This document shows, piece by piece, positions 36,873-46,034 of a DNA stretch of 63,882 nt. The notes below the pieces were generated by a model that worked only from the letters and a program-made list of their open reading frames with translations, was not told where the DNA came from and did no database searches. The first letter of the stretch is position 1; each line of letters begins with the position of its first letter. Both the position numbers and the translations under genes were made by a program. The stretch is from assembly GCF_017656495.1 (NCBI RefSeq), contig NZ_JACDNS010000011.1:1-63882 (forward strand), written 5' to 3'. The DNA is from Thermococcus sp. Its GTDB lineage: Archaea; Methanobacteriota_B; Thermococci; Thermococcales; Thermococcaceae.

Positions 36873-38709
36873 AGACGCCGCCCCGTTGGAGAGTATTTTT
36901 GAAAAAGAAGAGAAAAAAGAAGAAGAATATAAACCTCCCGGGGCGGGCTTTCCCTTTGGTGGGAGAGGGTTAGAGGATATTCTCTCTAAAGAACCCTCAA
37001 AAGAGGAAAAGAAAAAAGCACCTCTTCCATTTCTTAAAGAGAGTAAAGGTGGTATTAAGTTAGAATTAGAAGATATATTGGGAGCTCCAAAAGGAGAACC
37101 AAAACAACAAATTCCCTTAAAGGAAGAGAAAAAGGAAATGCCCCTAACTCTTCAGGATATCTTGGGGACTACTCACAGAAAGGCTCCTATTCCAACTTAT
37201 GTTGGAGAGGTTAAAGTCCTTGATGCGTATGGAAATGTGCGTATTCTTAAAGTCAAGGGAGAACCTGTACCAATATACGAGATAAGGCTCCCCGAACTTA
37301 GTAAAGAGGAAGAAAAACTTCTTAAAATGATTAGGGATAGGGCAGTTGTTGAAATTCAGATTGACCCAGAAAGTATACCTGACATAGAAGAGAGACGCAG
37401 AATTTTCCTCAAAGCTGTGAGAAATATGGTTAGGGAGATGGCACCTAATCTGTCTGAAGGAAGAATTGAAATTCTTACTGAACTTGTTGTTCAGAACATG
37501 ATAGGATACGGTAAGCTCGATCCTCTGGTAAGAGATGACAATCTTGAAGAGATAATGGTTATTGGAACTAATAAGCCAGTTTATGTATGGCATAGAAGAT
37601 TCAATATGTGTAAAACAAACATTATTTTTAGGGATGACAGAGAGATTTTAAACATAATTGAACGTATTGCAAGAGAAGTTGGAAGAAGAATTGATCAACA
37701 AAGTCCACTTTTAGATGCTCGTCTGCCTGATGGAAGCAGAGTAAATGCTACCATTCCACCGATCAGCTTAGATGGTCCAACAATTACAATTAGAAAGTTC
37801 AAAAAAGATCCGCTTACTATAATTGACCTTATAAAGTACGGCACACTCAATACCGACGTTGCAGCTTTGCTGTGGATATTCGTTGATGGCCTTGGAGTTA
37901 AGCCAGCAAATATTCTCGTTGCTGGAGGGACTGGTTCGGGTAAGACAACCACACTTAACTCTCTTGCAATGTTTATTCCACCAAGTGAAAGAGTAATTTC
38001 AATCGAGGATACAGCAGAACTGCAGTTACCAATCGAACACTGGGTTAGGTTAGAAACGAGACCTCCAAATGTTGAGGGAAAAGGAGAAATTACAATGGAT
38101 GATCTCGTTAAGAACACATTGCGTATGAGACCTGATAGAATCATCGTCGGTGAGGTCAGAGGGCCTGAAGCAAGAACAATGTTTACTGCTATGAACACGG
38201 GACATGATGGTTGTATGGGTACAATTCACTCTAATTCAGCAAGAGAAACAATTGTCAGACTTGAGAGTCCTCCAATGAATGTGCCTAGAATCATGATACC
38301 TGCTTTGGATATTATCATCATGCAAATCAGGTATCACAGTAGGAAGAAGGGAACAATAAGAAGAATTACGGAAATCGCTGAAGTCTCTGGAATTGAGGGA
38401 GAGAGTATTCAGCTGAATAAGTTGTATAAATATGACCCAGCTAAAGATGAACTTATTGAAACTGGAGTGCCAAGCAGGTTCATGAATATTTTAGCTCAGC
38501 ATACTGGATTAAATCTGACTGAGCTCGAAATTGAAAAAGAAAAAAGAAAGCTTGTGTTAGAGTGGATGATAGAAAAAGGAATAAGAGGTATTGAGGAAGT
38601 TGGACACTACATAAGACAGTTTTACATAGATTCAGAGGAACTGCTCAAGAGAATTGAAAGAGAAAGTACATCTGCTGAGCTTGCCAAGAAGGTTAAGAGC
38701 TTTATCTAG
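36814..38709 (+). CDS. type II/IV secretion system ATPase (TadA/GspE family)
   Basis: 631 residues; TTG start at 36814 supported by AAGGTG (36801-36806). The N-terminal ~130 residues are charged and disordered and hold four short repeats (IEEIL, LEDIL, LEDIL, LQDIL at about 14, 53, 85 and 113). The ATPase follows, with Walker A AGGTGSGKTTT (about 369-379), an Asp box (ISIEDTAELQLP), the Walker B region (PDRIIVGEVRGPEA) and a His box (TGHDGCMGTIHSN). It powers assembly of pilus-like filaments with the two membrane proteins downstream. More like TadA/CpaF than archaellum FlaI in context, because no archaellin genes are present. Confidence 0.92.
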   Translation: MEDKKKKRSGLSWIEEILSKDAAPLESIFEKEEKKEEEYKPPGAGFPFGGRGLEDILSKEPSKEEKKKAPLPFLKESKGGIKLELEDILGAPKGEPKQQIPLKEEKKEMPLTLQDILGTTHRKAPIPTYVGEVKVLDAYGNVRILKVKGEPVPIYEIRLPELSKEEEKLLKMIRDRAVVEIQIDPESIPDIEERRRIFLKAVRNMVREMAPNLSEGRIEILTELVVQNMIGYGKLDPLVRDDNLEEIMVIGTNKPVYVWHRRFNMCKTNIIFRDDREILNIIERIAREVGRRIDQQSPLLDARLPDGSRVNATIPPISLDGPTITIRKFKKDPLTIIDLIKYGTLNTDVAALLWIFVDGLGVKPANILVAGGTGSGKTTTLNSLAMFIPPSERVISIEDTAELQLPIEHWVRLETRPPNVEGKGEITMDDLVKNTLRMRPDRIIVGEVRGPEARTMFTAMNTGHDGCMGTIHSNSARETIVRLESPPMNVPRIMIPALDIIIMQIRYHSRKKGTIRRITEIAEVSGIEGESIQLNKLYKYDPAKDELIETGVPSRFMNILAQHTGLNLTELEIEKEKRKLVLEWMIEKGIRGIEEVGHYIRQFYIDSEELLKRIERESTSAELAKKVKSFI

Positions 38710-38719
38710 GTGATGCCTG

Positions 38720-39781
38720 TTGGGAATTGGTCAAAAAATAACTGAAATCTTTGAGAAAATTGGTGAAAAAACCTTAGAGATTGGTGAGAAGCCTATTAGG
38801 AGAATTCCTCAAAGAAAAACTATTCAGGAAAGGCTTCAGCTACTCAAGAAAATGCAAGAGGAGGTTGAAAAAGAAAGGAAAGAAGAAAAAGAAAGGGAGA
38901 TTGAAGAGCTTGTAGAGTGGAGAGAAAAAGAACTTCAAAAGCCTTTTTCTGAAAGACTCGCAGAAGCAATTTTGAAATATTTCAGCGGTCCAGTTAGATC
39001 GCTGACAAAGTCCTTGAAAGGTTTAGAGTATGATTTATATAGGGCTAATATTAGAATGAGTAAAGATAAATATGTTGCATTGATGATTGGAGTTAGTATT
39101 TTTGCAAGCATTTTTACATTTTTAATAGGAATGCTCTTAATGTTACCGATAGACATTTCTGTGCTATTAGGCCTTCTTGGATTTATTGGGGGCTTTCTCT
39201 ATATGAGGAACTACCCAAAAGTTGTATGGAGGAACAGGGTTATTGAAGTTGAAAGAGCAATGCCATATGTTTTAAGACATTTAGCTTCTCTGTTAAGTGC
39301 TGGTGTTGGTATTGCAGAAGCAATATTATCGGTTGCAAATTCGGATTATGGTGTAATCTCAGAGGAGTTTGAGCTTATAGTTAGAGACATGCGTAGTGGA
39401 GCATCTTTTGAAGAGGCATTGACAAGATTTGAAGAAAGAATGGCCTCAGAAAATGTAAGCAGAGTTGTGAAGCAGATTTTAAGAGCTGTAAAATTCGGAG
39501 GTAACTTGTCAGGAATTCTTTATAAGTTAGCCGAGGACTTTTCATTTGAATATAGAATGAAGCTCGTGGAATATGTTCAGAAGATTAACGGATTAGCATT
39601 CATTTACATGTTTATAAGTGTCGTCATGCCTACAATGCTTGTAGTTGCGATACTTGCAGCATCAATAATGGCAAAAACACTTGTCATACCAGTTCAAGGA
39701 TTGGCAGTAATATTGCTTTTTGGCTTTCCAGCAATGGCATTTCTAATGGTTGTAATGATAAAACGCAGTGAGCCGAGGTGA
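38720..39781 (+). CDS. type II secretion F-domain membrane protein (TadB/TadC-like), first copy
   Basis: 353 residues; TTG start at 38720 with AGGTGATG upstream. A charged coiled-coil N-terminus (about 20-85) precedes helices at about 115-155, and the T2SSF domain contains RAMPYVLRHLASLLSAGVGIAEAI. Two helices close the protein. It forms the membrane platform above the ATPase. It pairs with a second, shorter homologue immediately downstream, which is typical of TadB/TadC pairs. Confidence 0.88.
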   Translation: MGIGQKITEIFEKIGEKTLEIGEKPIRRIPQRKTIQERLQLLKKMQEEVEKERKEEKEREIEELVEWREKELQKPFSERLAEAILKYFSGPVRSLTKSLKGLEYDLYRANIRMSKDKYVALMIGVSIFASIFTFLIGMLLMLPIDISVLLGLLGFIGGFLYMRNYPKVVWRNRVIEVERAMPYVLRHLASLLSAGVGIAEAILSVANSDYGVISEEFELIVRDMRSGASFEEALTRFEERMASENVSRVVKQILRAVKFGGNLSGILYKLAEDFSFEYRMKLVEYVQKINGLAFIYMFISVVMPTMLVVAILAASIMAKTLVIPVQGLAVILLFGFPAMAFLMVVMIKRSEPR

Positions 39782-39786
39782 GTAAA

Positions 39787-40695
39787 ATGGTTAAATTTAA
39801 AATTACTCCACATCTCATCAAAATTACAGAAAAAATTGTTCCAAAGAAGTTATTAAGGAAATATGATTTACTCCTATACTCTGCTGGAATAACTTTTCGA
39901 GCAAGCGAATACTTGTTAATTTCGATTCTTCTCTCCATAATCGCTGGTACTGTCTTGTTTATCTTTAATTCTCTTTATGGGATTGTGGCATTTGCTGTCA
40001 CATTAATTGGCATAGTTTGGGTATATCCTTATTGGAGAATTGTCAAAAGAATTGAAAATATGGAACAGATGCTCCCCGATGCTTTCTTCTACTTGGCAAG
40101 TTCTCTTAGAGCGGGTATATCATTTTCAGAAGCTCTAGAAGAACTTACTACAGCGAAGTTTGGAGCATTAACTGAAGAGTTCAAAAAAACAGTTGCAGAG
40201 ATCAAAAAAGGCAGACCTACAGTGGAGGCTCTAAAGGCATTTGCCTTAAGGAATAAGAAATCTCCAGTAATATACAGATCAATGATGATCATAATTGAAG
40301 CACTTGAAAGAGGTGCCCCAATGGCTGATGTCCTAGTTTCAGTTGGTAATGATGTTCGTGAAATTTTGAGAATTAAAAAAGAGAGAAAAGCCTCAACCGG
40401 AATGCAAACCATGTTCTTCATAATTGCAAGTGGTTTTGTGGGTCCTCTCATCCTTGGAGTTGTGTCTCAGGTAATTGCGGGGCTAAGTGGCGTTGAAGGA
40501 ACGGTAACCCTACCAATTTCAGCAATAAAACATATACTTCTAATCTTTGTTGCTTTGCAGGCAATAGTTTCGGGAATGGGAATTGGGGTAATAAGAGAAG
40601 GAAAGTTTTCTGGAGGCTTAAAATACAGCATAATGCTGGCAATTATGGGAGTTATAGTGTTTAATCTAGCAGGCTCTATAAATCTCGGTATTTGA
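39787..40695 (+). CDS. type II secretion F-domain membrane protein, second copy
   Basis: 302 residues from ATG 39787; GTG 39778 lies inside the ribosome binding site GAGGTGAG and overlaps the previous stop. Helices at about 35-75 flank the T2SSF domain with EQMLPDAFFYLASSLRAGISFSEALEEL; three C-terminal helices follow. It is the last gene of the operon. No prepilin (class III signal peptide) or prepilin peptidase gene lies nearby, so the filament subunits must be encoded elsewhere. Confidence 0.88.
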   Translation: MVKFKITPHLIKITEKIVPKKLLRKYDLLLYSAGITFRASEYLLISILLSIIAGTVLFIFNSLYGIVAFAVTLIGIVWVYPYWRIVKRIENMEQMLPDAFFYLASSLRAGISFSEALEELTTAKFGALTEEFKKTVAEIKKGRPTVEALKAFALRNKKSPVIYRSMMIIIEALERGAPMADVLVSVGNDVREILRIKKERKASTGMQTMFFIIASGFVGPLILGVVSQVIAGLSGVEGTVTLPISAIKHILLIFVALQAIVSGMGIGVIREGKFSGGLKYSIMLAIMGVIVFNLAGSINLGI

Positions 40696-40701
40696 GAGTT
40701 T

Positions 40702-41178
40702 TTAAGCTTCTTGTTTTTCTGCCTTTTGTATGTCAACTATCTCTACTTCAAATATTAGGGTTTTTCCGGCTAATGGGTGATTAAAATCTAGAGTGACTTC
40801 CTCTTCTCCAACTTTTGTGATTTTTGCTATCCCGCTGTCTGTCATAATATACATGTCTTGGACTGGTTCTATTCCTGCATTTTCAAAATCTGAACGAGGG
40901 ACATTAATAATGAGTTCTTCCCTGGGCATTCCATATCCAAGTTCTGGGGGGATGGTTATGGTTTTCTTTTCCCCAACTTCCATCCCGATTAAGGCCTCAT
41001 CCAGTCCGGGAATTAGTTCGCCAACTCCAACATTAGCGCCTATAGGCCCATATTTGCGATCTTCAACGTAAATATCAGCTTCTTTAGCAATGTCCTCATA
41101 ACTTGTATCAAAAACTTCCCCATCTTCAAATTTTCCAATGTAGTTAAAAACTACAAAATCTCCTTTTTCAACTTTCAT
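40702..41178 (-). CDS. FKBP-type peptidyl-prolyl isomerase (SlyD-like)
   Basis: 158 residues from ATG 41178 (MKVEKGDFVVFNYIGKFEDGEVFDTSYE). The FKBP domain is split by an insert-in-flap segment (about 60-125) giving chaperone activity in archaeal short-type FKBPs. GELIPGLDEALIGMEVGEKKTITIPPELGYG carries the conserved proline-isomerase core. Cytosolic, no signal peptide. It converges with the pilus operon, leaving six bases between stops. Confidence 0.92.
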   Translation of the reverse strand: MKVEKGDFVVFNYIGKFEDGEVFDTSYEDIAKEADIYVEDRKYGPIGANVGVGELIPGLDEALIGMEVGEKKTITIPPELGYGMPREELIINVPRSDFENAGIEPVQDMYIMTDSGIAKITKVGEEEVTLDFNHPLAGKTLIFEVEIVDIQKAEKQEA

Positions 41179-41262
41179 TTTCTTCACCAAACTTCCTTGA
41201 TAATCCCCATAGTAATCACTCCTTTATAACGTTTTTGGTCAATATTATACAACTTTGGGAAA

Positions 41263-41276
41263 AGTATATATACAAT
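41263..41276 (+). promoter_or_regulatory. TATA box upstream of 41307 gene
   Basis: AAAGTATATATACA preceded by purines, about 35 bases before ATG 41307; TTGGAGG lies between as ribosome binding site. Confidence 0.5.
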
Positions 41277-41306
41277 GCCGACAACTAACATTGGAGGCTA
41301 TACATT

Positions 41307-41603
41307 ATGGGATATTTTGCTGAAATGCTTAAAGGAGAGTTTGAAGAGCTTGATGTTAAGGATATCTACACTACCAAGCTTGGAAATAGAAATATAGAGA
41401 TTCTTGAAGTTAGTGTTTATGACACTAAGTTTCTTGCCATGTTTCAAAGCGAGGAGAAAAAGCATGGGCTCTATCTCTGGTCATTAATAATAACCAGTGC
41501 AAACAATACCAGAACTATTCGAGGTATTGATCTGCTTGATACTCTAAAAATGAGGATTAAAGAAAACGTAAGAGCAATAATGGAGGGCATGGAAAAGGAT
41601 TAA
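41307..41603 (+). CDS. small conserved hypothetical protein
   Basis: 98 residues, soluble, mixed alpha/beta (MGYFAEMLKGEFEELDVKDIYTTKLGN, then strands IEILEVSVYDTKFLAMF and GLYLWSLIITSANNT, and a closing helix). No domain recognised. It has a strong own promoter and a GGAGG ribosome binding site. The stop overlaps the convergent gene by four bases. Confidence 0.7.
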   Translation: MGYFAEMLKGEFEELDVKDIYTTKLGNRNIEILEVSVYDTKFLAMFQSEEKKHGLYLWSLIITSANNTRTIRGIDLLDTLKMRIKENVRAIMEGMEKD

Positions 41604-42097
41604 TCCTCTGGAAGCAAGTAGTAGAGGTAGTGCGGTCTGTTAGTGAATTCATCTATGAAGACTACGACGCCGTTCTTTGGCGGCTTTAGGTAGTGAACTT
41701 CACCTTTTTTTGTTGTTACAGCAGCGAATGCATCGCTTTTTCTTACTCTATTGCCAACACCGGCGATTAAAGTTGATACATAACCCTCAACAGGTAGAAT
41801 CATTAATTCATCTCCTTTGTACAGTCTAATTTCTGTTCTCCTATCTGGTAAAACAATTATGACATCGCAGAGCATTTTGTGTTCATATTTATCAACATAA
41901 AAGTGAAATCTATCATACACCTCTTTTTTCAAAATTTTTGCTTTTTCTTTGTCTATAAACTCTGGAATTTTTTCTCCCTTTTTGAGTCTCACTTCAATGT
42001 TTTCCTGAATGATTATGCAGTTAACTTTAGCTTTTCCCTCTTTATCAAAGCAATCTTCATACGAAGATTCCACATATAACTGAGGTATTCTTTCCAT
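41600..42097 (-). CDS. conserved archaeal protein, possibly DUF2118
   Basis: 165 residues. An N-terminal region with YVESSYEDCFDKEGKAKVNCII and a charged middle are followed by a beta-rich segment, LPVEGYVSTLIAGVGNRVRKSDAFAAVTTKKGEVHYLKPPKNGVVVFI. That second half reads like a biotinyl/lipoyl-type barrel (VEGYV...G..V..GD..A), as in archaeal DUF2118 proteins. No biotinylation MKM motif is visible. Function unknown. Confidence 0.7.
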   Translation of the reverse strand: MERIPQLYVESSYEDCFDKEGKAKVNCIIIQENIEVRLKKGEKIPEFIDKEKAKILKKEVYDRFHFYVDKYEHKMLCDVIIVLPDRRTEIRLYKGDELMILPVEGYVSTLIAGVGNRVRKSDAFAAVTTKKGEVHYLKPPKNGVVVFIDEFTNRPHYLYYLLPED

Positions 42098-42170
42098 ACA
42101 TTAATCACCTAACTTTTTCAATAATGTAAAACTTTTTAAGTTTATCCATCATAATTATCTCTCGATTAAA

Positions 42171-43010
42171 ATGAAACAAAAAAGTTTGGCGTTATTTTCA
42201 GTACTATTTCTTTTGATGGCACTGATAATGAGCGGCCAAGCCAGGATAGAGGAGACTCCAAAAGGTTCTCAGAATTATTATTGGATTGGCCTGTTTTTTG
42301 GAATTATCGTAATAGCGGCGGGCTTTATTATCATCCAAATACTTCTGAGTTGGCAAGATCTGCCTACAAAAGGAAGAAATGAAAAAATTAATTGGGCCAT
42401 AATAGCTGCAATTTTTGCTGGAACTTTGATTTTAAGTTTGCCCTTGCTTTATATAGTTTCTAAAGCTCAGTTCTCTTCAATAACAGCAAATAACACCACC
42501 ACACAAGGAGTATACGTAGTTAATGGAAGTTATCACGTTTCATACTATGAAAAATACTTTAGAAATCCTGTTTTCCAAGGATCCTCCAATGCAAAAATTA
42601 TACTTTATGGGGTTTTTGGAATAGTTTCTGCTACTTTGGTTTATCTCTCAATGGCATTCTACAAAGACTTAAGTGCCAGGAGAAGGATAAAGAAGCTTAA
42701 GGAAGAAGTTCAAGAGTTTGATAAAAGGCTTAAGGAAGAAGGGATTTCATTCATCGGAGACCCCAAAGATATTGTCGTCAAGCTATACAAAAATGCTGTC
42801 ATATGGCTTGAAATTTTGGGAATTCCTTATAAAGAAAGCTGGACTCACTGGGAACATGCAGAGAGGGTAAAATACAAACATGACGCTTATGTTGAGCTTG
42901 CACGACTTTTTGAAAAAGCCAAGTATGCTCCAGAAAAAGTGACAATGGAAGATGCTAAAAGAGCTTATGATCTTTACCTAACAATTAAGGGTGAGGAGCA
43001 TGAGAATTAG
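42171..43010 (+). CDS. membrane protein with C-terminal DUF4129-like domain
   Basis: 279 residues. Helices at about 7-25, 37-60, 75-95 and 142-162 span the membrane. The cytoplasmic C-terminus (about 195-279) has VVKLYKNAVIWLEILGIPYKESWTHWEHAERV, the DUF4129 pattern found with MoxR/DUF58 genes. First gene of a five-gene operon through 46034. Role unknown; possibly a membrane scaffold of a MoxR-dependent assembly. Confidence 0.75.
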   Translation: MKQKSLALFSVLFLLMALIMSGQARIEETPKGSQNYYWIGLFFGIIVIAAGFIIIQILLSWQDLPTKGRNEKINWAIIAAIFAGTLILSLPLLYIVSKAQFSSITANNTTTQGVYVVNGSYHVSYYEKYFRNPVFQGSSNAKIILYGVFGIVSATLVYLSMAFYKDLSARRRIKKLKEEVQEFDKRLKEEGISFIGDPKDIVVKLYKNAVIWLEILGIPYKESWTHWEHAERVKYKHDAYVELARLFEKAKYAPEKVTMEDAKRAYDLYLTIKGEEHEN

Positions 43011-43440
43011 TAAAGCGTTATTTCTTGCAGTCCCGTTTGCCTTAATGGCATTTTTGTCTGGCTCTTATTTGGTAAGATGGTTAGGTGTTATAATTGCTGG
43101 GGTTATTCTAGTTATCGTTCTTTTTGGCTTGGAAATTCAAAGTGAATACGTCCCGAGGAGAAAACGAAACTTGATTTCTGGAAAGAGCGAGCTTGAGAGA
43201 TTAGTCTCTGTTGTTAAGAGAGCAAAAAAAGGAAAAATGGCAAGAGAAATTATTGCTGAGGAGATTAGGGAAATTTACGCTCTCCTTTCTGATGAATCCA
43301 CTCAAGAGTTTTTTGATCTTAAATCACAGCCTAACGAGGCATTGGAACTCATTTATTCTGAAGGAGACTTTTATGAAAATCTGAAAAAAGCTCTAGAAAT
43401 TGTGGAGGCTGATTTGAATGAAGATAGAAGAAGTGCATGA
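43000..43440 (+). CDS. small membrane protein of the MoxR operon
   Basis: 146 residues from ATG 43000, which overlaps the previous stop by 11 bases; the GTG at 42991 falls inside the ribosome binding site. Two hydrophobic segments (about 5-45) anchor a charged helical cytoplasmic part. No domain recognised. It overlaps the moxR start by 23 bases, so it is tightly coupled to that gene. Confidence 0.7.
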   Translation: MRISKALFLAVPFALMAFLSGSYLVRWLGVIIAGVILVIVLFGLEIQSEYVPRRKRNLISGKSELERLVSVVKRAKKGKMAREIIAEEIREIYALLSDESTQEFFDLKSQPNEALELIYSEGDFYENLKKALEIVEADLNEDRRSA

Positions 43441-44371
43441 AAAGGGGAAACAAATATTAAATGAAGTTGGAAAAGCAATAGTTGGCAAAGAGGAAGTTCT
43501 CAAGCTCATATTGACAACAATCCTTGCAGATGGGCATATTTTGATTGAAGATTTGCCAGGATTGGCAAAAACACTCATGGCAAAGAGCTTTGCAACAGCA
43601 TTGGGGGTTAAGTTCAGAAGAGTTCAGTTTACCCCTGATTTATTGCCCTCAGACATTTTGGGTGTAAGCGTCTTCAACCAGAAAACATTGGAATTTGAAT
43701 TCAGGAAGGGCCCAATTTTCACGAATATACTTCTAGCTGATGAAATTAACAGAGCTCCACCAAAGACTCAATCCGCATTATTGGAGGCAATGCAGGAGAG
43801 ACAAGTGACGATTGAAGGTAAAACATATTATCTGGACAGGCCATTTGTTGTTATTGCGACTCAGAATCCAATAGAGCAGGAGGGAACTTATCCATTGCCA
43901 GAAGCCCAGCTCGACCGTTTTCTTGTCAGACTTAGAGTTGGTTATCCAACAAAGCAAGAAGAAATTGAGATACTTAAGAGGAGAATTGAGAGAAAGAAGG
44001 AGGAAGTTGATATTAATCCAATAGTAACCCCAGAGGAAGTTGTTAAGATGCAGAGAGCAGTTGAAGATATTTATGTTAGTGATGCAATTCTAGAATACAT
44101 AACTGACATCGTCAAGGCTACGAGGGAAAACAAGAGGGAGATTGATATTGGTGCTTCTCCGAGAGGAAGTTTGGCTCTGCTTAAGCTCTCGAGAGCTTAC
44201 GCTGCTTTAGAAGGAAGGGATTATGTGATTCCCGACGACGTTAAGAAAGTTGCAATTCCCGCTTTGAGCCACAGATTAATCCTAAAAAGGGAACTCTGGT
44301 ATACGAGAGTCAGCCAAGAGAGTGTCATGGAGAGGATTTTGGAGAAAGTTCCCGTTCCGAAGTTTGAGTAA
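43418..44371 (+). CDS. MoxR-family AAA+ ATPase
   Basis: 317 residues. Variant Walker [14 protein letters not shown] (about 47-59), Walker [24 protein letters not shown], sensor 1 [25 protein letters not shown] with the arginine finger region. MoxR ATPases act as chaperones that insert cofactors or assemble complexes, usually with DUF58/VWA proteins, as here. GGAGG lies ten bases before ATG 43418. Confidence 0.93.
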   Translation: MKIEEVHEKGKQILNEVGKAIVGKEEVLKLILTTILADGHILIEDLPGLAKTLMAKSFATALGVKFRRVQFTPDLLPSDILGVSVFNQKTLEFEFRKGPIFTNILLADEINRAPPKTQSALLEAMQERQVTIEGKTYYLDRPFVVIATQNPIEQEGTYPLPEAQLDRFLVRLRVGYPTKQEEIEILKRRIERKKEEVDINPIVTPEEVVKMQRAVEDIYVSDAILEYITDIVKATRENKREIDIGASPRGSLALLKLSRAYAALEGRDYVIPDDVKKVAIPALSHRLILKRELWYTRVSQESVMERILEKVPVPKFE

Positions 44372-44382
44372 AGGGGATTCTT

Positions 44383-45621
44383 ATGGAAAAGAAATTCCAG
44401 CCTACAGGAAAGGCAGAGCAACTATTGCTTGCTTTGTGGCTTTCGGTGATGGTAGCTTTCTTCATGCTACGTTGGGACATGATTTATCTTACACTACCCA
44501 TCTTATGGCTCTTTTTTGTTGCAATAACCTTCTTCAAGCCGAGGCTTGATGTAGAAATCAAGAGGATTTTGCCTCACGACAGAATTCTCGAAGGAAGTGA
44601 AATAGAAATAAAGCTGAAAATTAAGGCAAATGAAAGAATACCAAGTTTAAAAATTGTTGACGAGTTGCCAAAAGGTCTTGAGCTCATTGAAAGTAGAAAC
44701 GAGTTTTTGCTCTCCTTTACAAGAGGTGAGGAAAAAGAGGTTTCTTATAAAGTTAGGGTCAAACGTGGCATTCATGAATTCAATTTTGTTAAACTTAGTT
44801 ATCAAGACCCATTTGGCTTTTTCAAGATAGAGAAAACAATGGATTTGTACAATGAAATTATAGGTGTTCCGACAATTGAAGATGTTGTGACACCCTACTC
44901 AACTAAAGGAACAAAGGTTACAGTGGGTCCTTTGCCTTCTCCAAGAATAGGAGAGGGAGTTGAGTTTCACGCCGTTAGGGAATATCAACCCGGTGATCCA
45001 TTAAAGATAATCAACTGGAAAGCAACTGCAAAGACTGGAAAAATAATGAGTAATGAGTACGAAAGTGAAAGAAAAGTTGATGTGATACTAATTGTTGATG
45101 CAACGTATAAGGGAGAAAATGTCTTTGATAATCTAATAAGAGCTGCTGCATCATTTATGCTGGACTGCCTCAACAACGGAACGAGTTTTGGGCTTTTGCT
45201 AGCTGAAGATGTCCCATTATGGATTAGGGTAGATTATGGAAAGAGGCACTTTTTCAAGTGTATTGACTTTTTGAGTATGGCAAAGCCCGATAAGAACAAT
45301 ATGATAGCTTATCAAGTTGAGCATTTAGTTAGGAGCAGATTTCCAGCAAGAGCACAAATCCTTTACTTTTCTCCACTCATAACTGAGGAGGGGAGGGAAG
45401 CTTTAAGGGTGTTATACCGCTACGGCTACAAAGTAGTTGTTATTAGTCCAGATCCATACTCGGCAGTTAAGCCTAAGAGCGAGGAAGAAGCTTTAGCTTT
45501 AAAGATACTCCAGCTCAAGAGAAAAGCCCATTTAAGGAAGCTTGCTGCGTATGGTATAATAATAGATTGGGATATTAATAAACCTCTTAAAACAGCGATA
45601 GCGGAGGTAGTTAAGATATGA
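44383..45621 (+). CDS. DUF58-domain protein
   Basis: 412 residues. Two N-terminal membrane helices (about 14-48), a beta-sandwich region, and the DUF58 hallmark HAVREYQPGDPLKIINWKATAKTG (about 190-212), followed by a VWA-like fold (VDVILIVDATYKGEN). The MIDAS-like DxTxS is degenerate. It sits 11 bases after moxR, the usual pairing. Presumed partner/substrate adaptor of the MoxR ATPase at the membrane. Confidence 0.9.
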   Translation: MEKKFQPTGKAEQLLLALWLSVMVAFFMLRWDMIYLTLPILWLFFVAITFFKPRLDVEIKRILPHDRILEGSEIEIKLKIKANERIPSLKIVDELPKGLELIESRNEFLLSFTRGEEKEVSYKVRVKRGIHEFNFVKLSYQDPFGFFKIEKTMDLYNEIIGVPTIEDVVTPYSTKGTKVTVGPLPSPRIGEGVEFHAVREYQPGDPLKIINWKATAKTGKIMSNEYESERKVDVILIVDATYKGENVFDNLIRAAASFMLDCLNNGTSFGLLLAEDVPLWIRVDYGKRHFFKCIDFLSMAKPDKNNMIAYQVEHLVRSRFPARAQILYFSPLITEEGREALRVLYRYGYKVVVISPDPYSAVKPKSEEEALALKILQLKRKAHLRKLAAYGIIIDWDINKPLKTAIAEVVKI

Positions 45622-46034
45622 AGGTTAGAGTGAGATTTTCTCCGATACCTTTAATCATTTTGGCATTTCTCTTGCTCAGCTACCCCAACCTTCTGCCCGT
45701 TTTAGTCTTGGCTTTACCGGCATTTTTGTCTTACTTCCTTGGAGTGTTCTTTTTGGTGGCTTTCATAATTTTGCTCCTTTACTACAAAATTGGGGGAATG
45801 TTTGGTGTTCTTTTAGTTGCTCTAGCTCTGCTCTTTGTGGAATCTGCATATTTGGATAGAGAAAAAGCGCCGAGAGAGCATTATCTAATTTTAGCAGTTT
45901 CAGTTCTCTTAGCCCTGCCGACCTATTTGTTCATCAGAACTCTGGCAGTTGCAATGCCCCGTTTGGAGGTTACGGCAGTTGCAATGCTTATACTTCTTGT
46001 CTTGTATGCCTTTTCGAAAGTTGTGACTGATTAA
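45618..46034 (+). CDS. membrane protein closing the MoxR operon
   Basis: 138 residues with five hydrophobic helices and short charged loops. The start ATG overlaps the DUF58 stop by four bases (ATGA). No family recognised. The stop overlaps the convergent kinase gene by four bases. Confidence 0.7.
   Translation: MKVRVRFSPIPLIILAFLLLSYPNLLPVLVLALPAFLSYFLGVFFLVAFIILLLYYKIGGMFGVLLVALALLFVESAYLDREKAPREHYLILAVSVLLALPTYLFIRTLAVAMPRLEVTAVAMLILLVLYAFSKVVTD

Noticed and set aside
37695-38198. 167-codon minus-strand frame opposite the secretion ATPase
   Set aside because: Lies across the Walker A and B region of a well-supported gene; antisense shadow.
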